Position numbers and translations under genes: made by a program. Below, piece after piece: positions 7,506 through 15,770 of a stretch of DNA of 64,000 nt. Every line of letters begins with the position of its first letter. Position 1 is the stretch's first letter. The notes beneath the pieces are model-generated. The model ran no database searches and had not been told where the DNA came from. It worked only from the letters and a program-made list of their open reading frames with translations. Source of the DNA: Dermacoccus abyssi (GTDB taxonomy: Bacteria > Actinomycetota > Actinomycetes > Actinomycetales > Dermatophilaceae); the NCBI RefSeq assembly GCF_034541975.1, contig NZ_JAVYJM010000001.1. The stretch is one strand, 5' to 3'.

Positions 7506-8657
7506 ATGCCGGTTTCTCTTGGGATGCCCTCGGCCCCCGCACCTGTCCTCGCGCCCCGCCGCAAGACCCGCAAGATCAAGGTCGGCAAGGTCGACGTCGG
7601 TGGTGACGCACCCATCTCCGTGCAGTCGATGACGACGACGCCGACGACGGACATCAACGCCACGCTCCAGCAGATCGCCGAGCTCACGGCGTCTGGTTGC
7701 GACATCGTGCGCGTGGCCTGCCCGAGCCAGGACGACGCGGAGGCGCTGCCCGCCATCGCTCGCAAGGCGCAGATCCCCGTCATCGCCGACATTCACTTCC
7801 AGCCCAAGTACGTCTACGCCGCCATCGAGGCGGGCTGTGCAGGTGTGCGCGTCAACCCGGGCAACATCCGCAAGTTCGACGACCAGGTCAAGCAGATCGC
7901 CAAGGAGGCGAAGGACGCGGGTGTCTCCATCCGCATCGGCGTCAACGCCGGTTCGCTCGACAAGCGTCTGCTCGAGAAGTACGGCAAGCCGACCGCTGAG
8001 GCGCTCGTCGAGTCGGCCGTCTGGGAGGCGAGCCTCTTCGAGGAGCACGACTTCCACGACTTCAAGATCTCGGTCAAGCACAACGACCCGGTCGTCATGG
8101 TGCGCGCCTACGAGATGCTCGCCGAGCGCGGCGACTGGCCGCTCCACCTCGGCGTCACGGAGGCCGGCCCCGCCTTCCAGGGCACGATCAAGTCCGCCAC
8201 GGCGTTCGGCGCCCTGCTCTCGCGCGGCATCGGCGACACGATCCGCGTCAGCCTGTCGGCCCCGCCGGTCGAAGAGGTCAAGGTCGGCAACCAGATCCTG
8301 CAGTCGCTCAACCTCAAGCCACGCAAGCTCGAGATCGTGAGCTGCCCCAGCTGTGGCCGTGCGCAGGTCGACGTCTACACGCTCGCCGAGCAGGTGACGA
8401 AGGGCCTCGAAGGCATGGAGGTGCCGCTGCGCGTCGCCGTCATGGGCTGCGTCGTCAACGGTCCGGGCGAGGCCCGTGAGGCCGACCTCGGCGTCGCCTC
8501 CGGTAACGGCAAGGGCCAGATCTTCGTCAAGGGTGAGGTCATCAAGACGGTGCCCGAGTCGCAGATCGTCGAAACCCTCATCGAAGAGGCCATGCGCATC
8601 GCCGAGGAGATGGGCGAGGACGCCGAGGGCGGCGCGCCCTCGGTCTCCGTCAGCTGA
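7506..8657 (+). CDS. ispG: 4-hydroxy-3-methylbut-2-en-1-yl diphosphate synthase
   Basis: Sixth step of the MEP pathway: reductive ring opening of MEcPP to HMBPP by a [4Fe-4S] enzyme. At 383 residues it is the two-domain bacterial form. The TIM-barrel half carries SVQSMTTTPT near residue 39 and GCDIVRVA near 63; the iron-sulfur half has CPSCGR (about residue 280) and MGCVVNGPGEA (about 313), which supply the three cluster cysteines and the conserved NGPGE active-site loop. The start is fixed by the adjacent -10 box. Together with dxr it places two MEP steps in this block. The GNAT gene follows after 8 nt. Confidence 0.97.
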   Translation: MPVSLGMPSAPAPVLAPRRKTRKIKVGKVDVGGDAPISVQSMTTTPTTDINATLQQIAELTASGCDIVRVACPSQDDAEALPAIARKAQIPVIADIHFQPKYVYAAIEAGCAGVRVNPGNIRKFDDQVKQIAKEAKDAGVSIRIGVNAGSLDKRLLEKYGKPTAEALVESAVWEASLFEEHDFHDFKISVKHNDPVVMVRAYEMLAERGDWPLHLGVTEAGPAFQGTIKSATAFGALLSRGIGDTIRVSLSAPPVEEVKVGNQILQSLNLKPRKLEIVSCPSCGRAQVDVYTLAEQVTKGLEGMEVPLRVAVMGCVVNGPGEAREADLGVASGNGKGQIFVKGEVIKTVPESQIVETLIEEAMRIAEEMGEDAEGGAPSVSVS

Positions 8658-8665
8658 CGCCCCGC

Positions 8666-9505
8666 ATGCTGCGCACCTCCGGCGTTCGGACGCTCAGTGC
8701 GGCCGACGTCGACGACGCCCGTGCGCTGTGCGACCTCGACCGCGTCCACAACGTCTTCGTCGCCGCACGTCTCGACGAAGGCCTGCTCGGCGCCGGGGGA
8801 GTGGCCTTCGGTCTCGGCGGCTCGCCGTTGCGCTCGATGGTGTGGGCTTCGGCCAACGTCGTGCCGGTGAACCTCGCGTCCGAGGACGTCGCCCGGTACG
8901 CGAGTCGCCTTCGGCGCGGCAAGCGGCGCTTTGCCTCGCTCTTCGGTCCGGCCGACCAGACGCTTGCCCTGTGGAACCACCTGCGTGGCTCCTTCGGTGA
9001 GCCCATGTCCTACCGACCCGAGCAACCTCTCATGTTGGCGTCGCGCTCGGCGCGAGAGAAGACCGGGGTCACTCCCGACCGGCGCGTCCGCCCGGCACGG
9101 CGTGACGACCTCGACGCTCTCGTTCCCGCTGCCGCTGCGATGTTCACCGAGGAGATCGGGTACCGCCCGTACGTCGGCAGCGACGCGGTGTACCGCGCCG
9201 GCATCGCACGTCTCGTCGAGCAGGGGCGCACCTACGTCGTCACCGAAGGTGACGAGATCGTGTTCAAGGCGGACGTAGGCTCGCTCGCGTCGGGCGTGGC
9301 GCAGATCCAGGGCGTCTGGGTGGCGCCGAGCCATCGAGGGCGCGGTCTCGCCGCACCGTGCATGGCCGCCGTCGCCGACCTCGTCGAGCAGGCTCATGCG
9401 GATACCGTGAGTCTCTACGTCAACGACTACAACCTCCCGGCGCTGCGTGCCTACCTCACGGCGGGCTTCGAGCGCGTGGGCACTTTCGCCACCGTCATCC
9501 TCTAG
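8666..9505 (+). CDS. GNAT-family acetyltransferase with N-terminal DUF4081 domain
   Basis: A 279-residue protein. Residues 1-130 form the DUF4081 domain (VDDARALCDLDRVHNVFVAARL near 16-37) found only fused to GNAT domains in actinobacteria. Residues 140-279 are the GNAT fold with the acetyl-CoA loop VAPSHRGRGLAAPCMAAV near 219-236 and a C-terminal YVNDYNLPALRAYL strand-helix. It begins 8 nt after ispG and is regularly found there in actinobacteria, so it is probably co-transcribed, but its acceptor substrate is not known. The ATG follows a weak ribosome site within CGCCCCGC, consistent with reinitiation after ispG. Confidence 0.9.
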   Translation: MLRTSGVRTLSAADVDDARALCDLDRVHNVFVAARLDEGLLGAGGVAFGLGGSPLRSMVWASANVVPVNLASEDVARYASRLRRGKRRFASLFGPADQTLALWNHLRGSFGEPMSYRPEQPLMLASRSAREKTGVTPDRRVRPARRDDLDALVPAAAAMFTEEIGYRPYVGSDAVYRAGIARLVEQGRTYVVTEGDEIVFKADVGSLASGVAQIQGVWVAPSHRGRGLAAPCMAAVADLVEQAHADTVSLYVNDYNLPALRAYLTAGFERVGTFATVIL

Positions 9506-9514
9506 GAGATCGTC

Positions 9515-9931
9515 ATGGACTTGCGAGCGAACATCACTCACCTCACGCCGGTGGCGCGGGGCCTTGTCGGCGCGTACGTCGTCTCCGGCGTCATCCACCT
9601 CGTCAAGCCTCAGGTGTTCGAGAGCATCGTGCCGAAGCAACTGCCGCGACGTCGTGAGCTCGTCTATGTGAGTGGTGTCGCCGAACTGGCCTGTGCAGCA
9701 GGGATGCTCACGCCGCGCACCCGTGAGGTTGCAGGCGCCGCGTCGGCTGCTCTGCTCGTGGCGGTGTTCCCCGCCAACGTCGAGATGGCGCGTCAGGCGC
9801 ACTCGCGCATCACGCGCCGTGGCAGCACGCCGCAGCGTGAGGTGCAGCGCGCCCTGAGCGTGGCACGTCTTCCGCTGCAGTGGCCGCTCATCCGCTCGAG
9901 CGTCGCGATTGCTCGGGGCGGCCGCGGCTGA
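9515..9931 (+). CDS. DoxX-like membrane protein
   Basis: A 138-residue protein with four predicted membrane segments (about residues 14-28, 48-64, 72-86, 108-125). The fold and the sequence SGVIHLVKPQVFESIVPKQLP near the N terminus match the DoxX/DUF4267-like group, in which the HLVKP and P-X(n)-LP elements recur. A good AGGAGA Shine-Dalgarno sits 6 nt before the ATG, and the gene starts 9 nt after the GNAT stop, so it is probably the last gene of ispG-GNAT-doxX. DoxX proteins have been linked to quinone or thiol redox balance, but no reaction can be assigned here. Confidence 0.82.
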   Translation: MDLRANITHLTPVARGLVGAYVVSGVIHLVKPQVFESIVPKQLPRRRELVYVSGVAELACAAGMLTPRTREVAGAASAALLVAVFPANVEMARQAHSRITRRGSTPQREVQRALSVARLPLQWPLIRSSVAIARGGRG

Positions 9932-9955
9932 GAGCCACGCTTGCGGCTGCGTCGT

Positions 9956-10912
9956 TCAGCCCCGCGGGTGACGCAGCAGCGTTGCCTCCACGCGGTCGGG
10001 CGCTTCACCACGGACGGCGCGGGCAGGCGGTCGATCGCCGCGGATCGAGGCCACCATGTCCAGCACCCTTCGCGTCGCACGCACGTCGTGAGCACGAAAG
10101 ACAGTCACACCGAGCCACGCCGCGACGGCGGTGGCCCCGAGCGACCCCTCGAGCCGCTCGTCGGCCGGGAGGTCGAGGCTCTCCCCGACGAAGTCCTTGC
10201 GTGAGATGGCCTGCATGACCGGCAGGCCGAGCGCGACGACGTCGGCGCTGTGGCGTAGCACCGTGAGGGAGTGGCGGGTCGTCTTGCCGAAGTCGAGCGT
10301 CGGGTCGAGCAGGATGCGTTCGTCCGGCACACCCGCAGCGCGCACTCGGTCCGCCTCCACGGCGAGGGCTCGCACGACGTCGTCCACAACGTCGAGCTCG
10401 TCGTCGCCGTAGGTGATGGCGACGGGGTCCGTGCGCGGGGGCAGCCCGCCCGTGTGACTGCACACGATGCCTGCCCCGATTCGGGCCGCGACGGTGGCGA
10501 GCTCACCGTCGTGCCCGGCCCAGGTGTCGTTGACGAGGTCGATCTCCGCGTCGGCGCAGGCGAGGACGACCTCGGAGCGCCACGTGTCGAGCGACAGCAC
10601 CACGTCGGGATGACGCCGCCGGGCCTCGAGGAGGAAGGGCAGAACCCGGTCCGTCTCCTCCTCCGCACTCACCCACGCACCCTCGCCGCCTGCCCGTACT
10701 CCGCCGACGTCGATGATGTCCGCGCCCTCGGAGACCGCCGTGTCGAGCGCGGTCAGGGCGTCGTCGAGATCGGAGTGTCGGTTGCCCGCGTAGAAGGAGT
10801 CGGGGGTGCGGTTGACGATCGCCATGACGGCCGGCTGTCGCGCGTCGAAGCGTCGACCCCGCAGGACGAGGGGAGCCGGGGACGCGAGTCGGTCGTGCGG
10901 ATTGTTGGGCAC
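9956..10912 (-). CDS. dihydropteroate synthase-like protein (FolP2 type)
   Basis: A 318-residue TIM-barrel pterin-binding protein. The pterin-site strands are present (IVNRTPDSFYAGN near residues 33-45, DPTLDFGKT, ISRKDFVG), but the sulfonamide/pABA loop, normally GGESTRPG, here reads GGVRAGGEG, without the Ser-Thr-Arg-Pro. This matches the actinobacterial FolP2 group, whose Mycobacterium member lacks synthase activity. It therefore probably does not make dihydropteroate, and its role is unknown. No folate genes adjoin it. A -10 box TAGAGT ends 6 nt before the GTG start, so it is probably leaderless. Confidence 0.85.
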   Translation of the reverse strand: MPNNPHDRLASPAPLVLRGRRFDARQPAVMAIVNRTPDSFYAGNRHSDLDDALTALDTAVSEGADIIDVGGVRAGGEGAWVSAEEETDRVLPFLLEARRRHPDVVLSLDTWRSEVVLACADAEIDLVNDTWAGHDGELATVAARIGAGIVCSHTGGLPPRTDPVAITYGDDELDVVDDVVRALAVEADRVRAAGVPDERILLDPTLDFGKTTRHSLTVLRHSADVVALGLPVMQAISRKDFVGESLDLPADERLEGSLGATAVAAWLGVTVFRAHDVRATRRVLDMVASIRGDRPPARAVRGEAPDRVEATLLRHPRG

Positions 10913-10918
10913 GCGGCG

Positions 10919-10924
10919 ACTCTA
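10919..10924 (-). promoter_or_regulatory. -10 box of the FolP2-like gene (leaderless)
   Basis: TAGAGT on the minus strand, 6 nt before the GTG start at 10912. No convincing -35 box is visible. Confidence 0.4.
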
Positions 10925-10958
10925 CTGTGGCGACGCGGGCGAGCGTGCTGTTCGCACG

Positions 10959-10992
10959 GAGGGCGCGCACCCCAAGAAGGGTGCGCGCCCTC
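10959..10992 (-). terminator. hairpin terminator of the AIM24 gene
   Basis: A 14-bp perfect GC-rich stem (10959-10972 with 10979-10992) with a 6-nt loop, 20 nt after the AIM24 stop codon. There is no U-tract, as is usual for actinobacterial terminators. Confidence 0.7.
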
Positions 10993-11012
10993 GTCGTGCG
11001 TCGAGTGCGCCG

Positions 11013-11735
11013 TCAGTTGAAGGCGTTGAAGACGCCCCCGAGGCCGCCGGACTGGTTGCCGCTCGGGGCGATGCTGGACGCCCACGCGGCGAACGCCGAC
11101 GGGTTACGCGACTGCAGGTAGACGCGGCCGGGGCCGACGAAGTCGAACACGAGACCCTCACCGGACTTCATCGACTGGATCGACTTGCCCTCGACGGCGC
11201 GGCGGGTGCGGAACTGCATGTTGAGGTCGTACGCGACGACGTGGCCCGTGTCGATGACGACCTGCTCGCCGGGCTGCAGGTCAACGATGTCGATGGCACC
11301 GTAGACGGACAGGAGGACGAGACCCTCGCCGCTGGCCTGCAGACCGAAGCCGCCCTCACCACCGAAGAGGTTGCCCATGCCGCCGAACTTCGAGGAGATC
11401 TCCGTGCCGTAGCTGTTCGCCATCCAGTTACCGCGAGCCACGAAGAACGGGCGGTCGGGGCGCATCTCGATCGGCAGGATGTCGCCGGGCAAGACGCCGG
11501 CAACGTCGACCCAACCCCCGTTCTGGGGCGCCGTGTAGGTGGTGGTGAAGAATGACTCACCGGCGAGCACGGAGCGCTTCAGGCCCTGCATGACGCCGCC
11601 CGCTGCCTTGCTCGAGATCTGCACGCCGGGGGAGTGCGCCATCATCGCGCCGGACTCGACCTGGACGGGCTCTCCGGGCGCGAGGAACATGCGGGCCACG
11701 GCGAACGAGGGGTTGTGGCGAAGGTTGATCTGCAT
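11013..11735 (-). CDS. AIM24 family protein (TIGR00266)
   Basis: A 240-residue beta-rich protein of the AIM24/TIGR00266 family: SGAMMAHSPGVQISSKAAGG near residues 28-47, GESFFTTTYTAP, PGDILPIEM and a C-terminal GEGLVFDFVGPGRVYLQSRNP. The fold is a trimeric beta-solenoid-like tryptophan RNA-binding attenuator fold, but bacterial members have no established biochemical role; some are secreted or membrane-associated. It has a Gly-rich C terminus. Divergent from proS, it is a single-gene transcript ending in the hairpin at 10959-10992. A CATGAT sequence 6 nt before the ATG could be a weak leaderless -10 box. Confidence 0.88.
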   Translation of the reverse strand: MQINLRHNPSFAVARMFLAPGEPVQVESGAMMAHSPGVQISSKAAGGVMQGLKRSVLAGESFFTTTYTAPQNGGWVDVAGVLPGDILPIEMRPDRPFFVARGNWMANSYGTEISSKFGGMGNLFGGEGGFGLQASGEGLVLLSVYGAIDIVDLQPGEQVVIDTGHVVAYDLNMQFRTRRAVEGKSIQSMKSGEGLVFDFVGPGRVYLQSRNPSAFAAWASSIAPSGNQSGGLGGVFNAFN

Positions 11736-11850
11736 ACCGCCATCATGGCAGCGGAGGCGGTGAGTTTCGGGGGTTCTGGCCGACTATCATTGGCCGGTAT
11801 GACGATTGCCCCGTAGGTGGGCTCGTCACCCGAGATCGAGGAGAGCCAAC

Positions 11851-13611
11851 GTGGCACAGCGCATGTCCAACCTGTTCCTGCGAACGCTTCGCGAGAACCC
11901 TTCGGACGCCGAGCTGCCGGGTCACCAGTTGCTCGTGCGCGCGGGCTATGTGCGTCGCGCCGCCCCCGGCATCTACACCTGGCTGCCGCTGGGCCTCAGG
12001 GTGCTGCGCAAGGTGGAGGCCATCGTCCGCGAGGAGATGGAGGCCATCGGTGGTCAGGAACTGAGCTTCCCCGCCCTCCTGCCGCGTGAGCCCTACGAGG
12101 CCACGGGTCGTTGGGAGGAGTACGGCCCGAACCTGTTCCGCCTCGCCGATCGCAAGGGCGTCGACATGCTGCTCGGCCCCACGCACGAGGAGATGTTCAC
12201 GGTCACTGTGAAGGACATGTTCTCGAGCTACAAGGAACTGCCCACGATCCTGTTCCAGATCCAGACGAAGTACCGCGACGAGGCGCGTCCCCGCGCCGGT
12301 CTGCTGCGCGGACGCGAGTTCATCATGAAGGACTCCTACTCGTTCGACCACACGCCCGAGGGCCTCGAGGAGAACTACCTCAAGCACCGCGGTGCGTACG
12401 TCAAGATCTTCGACCGCCTCGGCTTCGAGTACGTCGCCGTCCACGCCGACTCCGGCGCCATGGGTGGCAGCGCCTCGGAGGAGTTCCTCGCCGTTAGCCC
12501 GCACGGTGAGGACACCTTCGTGCGCAGCCCCGGGGGATTCGCCGCCAACGTCGAGGCCGTCGTCGTGCCGCAGGCCGAGCCCATCGAGGTGACCGCCGGC
12601 GCCGCGCATGTCGAGGACACACCTGACACCCCGACGATCGACACGCTCGTCGCGGCCCTCAACGCGAACCATCCGCGCACGGACGGCCGTGAGTGGGCCG
12701 CCGCCGACACGCTCAAGAACGTCCTCGTCATGCTCGTCCACCCCGACGGCACGCGTGAACCCCTGGCCATCGGTGTGCCCGGTGACCGCGAGGTCGACGC
12801 CAAGCGTCTCGAGGCGCAGGTGTCGCCGGCCGACGTCGAGGCCTTCGAGGAGAAGGACTTCGCCACCTTCCCGATGCTGGCCAAGGGCTACATCGGCCCG
12901 GGCGTCCTGGGGGGGTCGAACAGCAGCGGCATCCGCTACCTGCTCGACCCGAGCATCGCCGAGGGTTCGGCGTGGGTGACCGGCGCGGACGAAGCCGGCA
13001 AGCACGTCATCGACCTCGTGCACGGCCGTGACTTCACCGCTGACGGCACGATCCAGGCCGCGCAGATCAAGGAAGGCGACCCGGCGCCCGACGGTTCCGG
13101 GCCGCTCACGCTCGCACGCGGTATCGAGATGGGGCACATCTTCCAGCTCGGCACGAAGTACGCCGAGGCCCTCGGTCTCAAGGTGCTCGACGAGAACGGC
13201 AAGCTCGTCACGGTGACGATGGGCTCCTACGGCATCGGCGTCTCGCGCGCGGTGGCCGCCATCGCCGAGAGCAACCTCGACGAGCTCGGCCTCATCTGGC
13301 CGCGCCACATCGCACCGTTCGACGTGCACGTCGTCGCCACGGGCAAGGACGCCTCCGTCTACGAGCAGGCCGAGAAGGTCGTCGCCGACCTCGAGGCACA
13401 GGGTCTCGACGTGCTCTACGACGACCGCCCGAAGGTGAGCCCCGGCGTGAAGTTCAAGGACGCCGAGCTCATCGGCGTGCCGACGATCGTCGTGCTCGGC
13501 CGCGGCCTGGCCGACGGCGTCGTCGAGGTGAAGGACCGCCGCAGCGGCGACAAGCGTGACGTCCCCCTTGCAGAGCTGACGCAGGCCGTCGTCACGGACG
13601 TCCGCGGCTGA
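11851..13611 (+). CDS. proS: prolyl-tRNA synthetase
   Basis: Class II aminoacyl-tRNA synthetase that charges tRNA-Pro in the cytosol. The 586-residue form is the bacterial type: motif 1 region near residues 65-85, LGPTHEEMFT (near 108) and RDEARPRAGLLRGREFIMKD (motif 2, near 143), then the inserted YbaK-like editing domain (about residues 230-390, with HVIDLVHGRDF), motif 3 in GSYGIGVSRAVAAIAE, and the C-terminal anticodon domain. The frame is open back to 11806, but GTG 11851 has a GAGGAGAG ribosome site 5-7 nt upstream and gives the standard N terminus RMSNLFLRTLRE. A strong hairpin at 13632-13667 ends the transcript. Confidence 0.97.
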   Translation: MAQRMSNLFLRTLRENPSDAELPGHQLLVRAGYVRRAAPGIYTWLPLGLRVLRKVEAIVREEMEAIGGQELSFPALLPREPYEATGRWEEYGPNLFRLADRKGVDMLLGPTHEEMFTVTVKDMFSSYKELPTILFQIQTKYRDEARPRAGLLRGREFIMKDSYSFDHTPEGLEENYLKHRGAYVKIFDRLGFEYVAVHADSGAMGGSASEEFLAVSPHGEDTFVRSPGGFAANVEAVVVPQAEPIEVTAGAAHVEDTPDTPTIDTLVAALNANHPRTDGREWAAADTLKNVLVMLVHPDGTREPLAIGVPGDREVDAKRLEAQVSPADVEAFEEKDFATFPMLAKGYIGPGVLGGSNSSGIRYLLDPSIAEGSAWVTGADEAGKHVIDLVHGRDFTADGTIQAAQIKEGDPAPDGSGPLTLARGIEMGHIFQLGTKYAEALGLKVLDENGKLVTVTMGSYGIGVSRAVAAIAESNLDELGLIWPRHIAPFDVHVVATGKDASVYEQAEKVVADLEAQGLDVLYDDRPKVSPGVKFKDAELIGVPTIVVLGRGLADGVVEVKDRRSGDKRDVPLAELTQAVVTDVRG

Positions 13612-13631
13612 TCCGCGCTCTCCTTCTCGCC

Positions 13632-13667
13632 CACGAGGGCCCCGGCGCCGATGTCGGGGCCCTCGTG
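13632..13667 (+). terminator. proS terminator hairpin
   Basis: A 12-bp perfect stem CACGAGGGCCCC / GGGGCCCTCGTG around a 12-nt loop, 20 nt after the proS stop. There is no U-tract. Confidence 0.75.
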
Positions 13668-13736
13668 CGTGTGGAGACCCGGCCGCGTCGCACGTGAGAC
13701 CGAGTTGCCGCAGCCGAGTGGCTGCACGACGATGTC

Positions 13737-14531
13737 GTGGTGAACGACCCGGAGCTGATGACCCTCGTCCTGCTCGGCCTGGCTGCTGCCTGCGCCGGCT
13801 GGATCGACGCCGTCGTCGGCGGTGGCGGGCTTGTGCAGTTGCCCGCTCTCATGGTCGCGTTTCCGCACGCTGCCCCGGCACAGTTGCTCGCGACGAACAA
13901 GCTGGGCTCGATCTGCGGCACGTCGGTGAGTTCCGCGACGTATCTGCGCCGAGTCAAACCTGACCTGCGCACAGCCCTACCGCTGGCGGGCTTCTCGTTT
14001 GCCGGTTCGGTGGCAGGCGCCGCCGTCGCGAGCCACATCCCGCGCTCGGCCTTCAACCCGATCATCCTCGTCGTGCTCGTCTGCGTGGGTGCCTACACCC
14101 TCCTCAAGCCGTCCATGGGTCAGCTCGAGAACCTGCGTCACGCCGGAACGCGCCGTCACTACGGCACGGCTGCGGCCATCGGGCTCGGCGTCGGTTTCTA
14201 CGACGGCGCTCTCGGCCCCGGCACGGGCAGCTTCTTCGTCTTCGCCCTCGTGAGCCTGCTCGGATACCGCTTCCTCGAGGCGTCGGCCAAGGCGAAGCTC
14301 GCGAACTTCGCCACCAACCTGGCATCCCTCGTCGTCTTCATCCCCGCCGGAGCGGTGATGTGGAAGGTCGGGCTCGTGCTCGGGCTGGCCAACCTCGCCG
14401 GCGGCTACGTCGGCGCGCGCACGGCCGTGTCGAAGGGTGCCGGGTTCGTCCGCGTCGTCTTCGTGCTCGTCGTGGGCGCGTTCGTGGTCAAGATCGGCTA
14501 CGACACAGCGCACCAGTTCGGGCTCGTCTGA
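13737..14531 (+). CDS. TSUP/TauE-SafE family permease (sulfite/sulfonate exporter-like)
   Basis: A 264-residue protein with about eight membrane helices. The duplicated family motif is visible: GWIDAVVGGGGLVQLPALM near residues 20-38 and GFYDGALGPGTGSFFVF near 152-168, each with the Gly-rich re-entrant loop of TauE/SafE proteins. Members move sulfite, thiosulfate, sulfoacetate or other sulfur and carboxylate anions. The nearby sulfur assimilation operon makes a sulfur anion attractive, though the genes are not adjacent and this one is probably transcribed alone. Two GTG codons stand in tandem at 13737 and 13740; neither has a clear Shine-Dalgarno. It converges with the CapA-like gene, leaving 4 nt. 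Confidence 0.88.
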   Translation: MVNDPELMTLVLLGLAAACAGWIDAVVGGGGLVQLPALMVAFPHAAPAQLLATNKLGSICGTSVSSATYLRRVKPDLRTALPLAGFSFAGSVAGAAVASHIPRSAFNPIILVVLVCVGAYTLLKPSMGQLENLRHAGTRRHYGTAAAIGLGVGFYDGALGPGTGSFFVFALVSLLGYRFLEASAKAKLANFATNLASLVVFIPAGAVMWKVGLVLGLANLAGGYVGARTAVSKGAGFVRVVFVLVVGAFVVKIGYDTAHQFGLV

Positions 14532-14535
14532 CGGC

Positions 14536-15738
14536 TCAGCTCGCCGGTTTCGCGTCGCAGCCCATGAGACCCATCGTCCTGACTGTCTTGCGGTAGGAGT
14601 CGGCGTTCGAGGTCGGGCTCGCCAGTTCCACGTGTCGCGTCGTCTGGTTCTGGTAGGTCGGCTGGAACGTCATCGACTGTTTCCACTTGCCGGCTGCGTC
14701 CCGCTCGAAGGTCACGGCGGCGAACGCTCCGTCGGCGGTTCCTGGCTTGATCGCCGCGATCTGCCCGCTGAAGAAGTTGCCGAGCGAGTAGGTCACATAG
14801 CGACCGTTCACCTTGTCGCAGGGTTGTACGACGTGCGGGTGGTTGCCGATGATCCAGTCGACCTGGCCGGAGCGCATCAGCTCCGCCGTCACCTGCTTCT
14901 GCTGAGCGTTGACCCCTTCGTACTCATAACCCCAGTGCATGGAGACGAGCACGAGGTCCGCGCCCTGGGCGCGCGCTGCGGCGGCATCCTTGACGACGCC
15001 CTTGGACGTGCGTGTGAACCACATGGCGTCCTTCAACCAAGGCGCTTCCTTCGGCACGCTCGACTGGTCGCCAACAGCGTTGATGAGGCTGTAGCTGTAC
15101 GACAGCTGCGCGACCTTCAGACCGTTGGCCTCGTAGAACACGGGCTGGCCCTTCTCGCCCGCCTTCGTCCCGGGGCCGGAGGCTTTGAGATGGTTGGCCG
15201 CGAAGACTTCGCGCGTCTCCTCCATGCCCTTCTGGCCCCGGTCCCACGTGTGGTTGTTGGCCGTGCTGCACCCGTCGAAGCCCATTGATCGCGTCGCTGT
15301 AGCGAACTCGCGTGGCGCGTTGAAGCTGTACTCGACCGAAAGATCCGTGTTCGTGCGCGACAGCGGATTCTCCATCTGACAGATGGAGATCGTCGGGGCC
15401 CCGACCGTCGGCTTGAGGGCTGCGAAGAAGGGGGCGAAGGCGTAGCCCCGCCCTCCCGCGGCCGCTCGCGCCTGCGCGACGGTGCTCGCGTGGGCGATGA
15501 GGTCACCGGAGGCACCGATGGTGATCGTGGCGGGCCTGCCGGTGACCGGTTTCGGCGCGGGGATCGAGGAAGTGCCCGAACCGGAGGGAGCCTGCGAGTT
15601 CGGTGTGGTGCTCGACTCGGAGGAGGAGTGACTGCTCGCCGAGGTGGCCGACGGCGACGATGTCGACGAGCCCGAGGAGCATCCCGCGGCGAGAACGAGC
15701 GCGGCCGCGAGGACGGTGGCGTGGGCGCGGGTCCGCAT
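14536..15738 (-). CDS. CapA/PgsA-like metallophosphoesterase lipoprotein
   Basis: A 400-residue secreted lipoprotein. A short signal peptide ends in the lipobox LAAGC (Cys near residue 18), followed by a Ser/Thr-rich linker to about residue 60. The rest is the poly-gamma-glutamate CapA fold (calcineurin-like): ASGDLIAH, QMENPLS, STANNHTWDRG, SMHWGYEY and GNHPHVVQP carry the conserved Asp, Asn and His that would bind metal. CapA-type proteins attach or synthesise poly-glutamate or cap cell-envelope polymers, but many are orphan phosphoesterases; no capBC partners are near. The start ATG 15738 has a GAGG ribosome site; ATG 15771 overlaps the upstream stop (TGATG) and would add 11 residues. Confidence 0.85.
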   Translation of the reverse strand: MRTRAHATVLAAALVLAAGCSSGSSTSSPSATSASSHSSSESSTTPNSQAPSGSGTSSIPAPKPVTGRPATITIGASGDLIAHASTVAQARAAAGGRGYAFAPFFAALKPTVGAPTISICQMENPLSRTNTDLSVEYSFNAPREFATATRSMGFDGCSTANNHTWDRGQKGMEETREVFAANHLKASGPGTKAGEKGQPVFYEANGLKVAQLSYSYSLINAVGDQSSVPKEAPWLKDAMWFTRTSKGVVKDAAAARAQGADLVLVSMHWGYEYEGVNAQQKQVTAELMRSGQVDWIIGNHPHVVQPCDKVNGRYVTYSLGNFFSGQIAAIKPGTADGAFAAVTFERDAAGKWKQSMTFQPTYQNQTTRHVELASPTSNADSYRKTVRTMGLMGCDAKPAS

Positions 15739-15770
15739 GGGACGCCTCGTAGGTCGTGGTGAACGACCCA

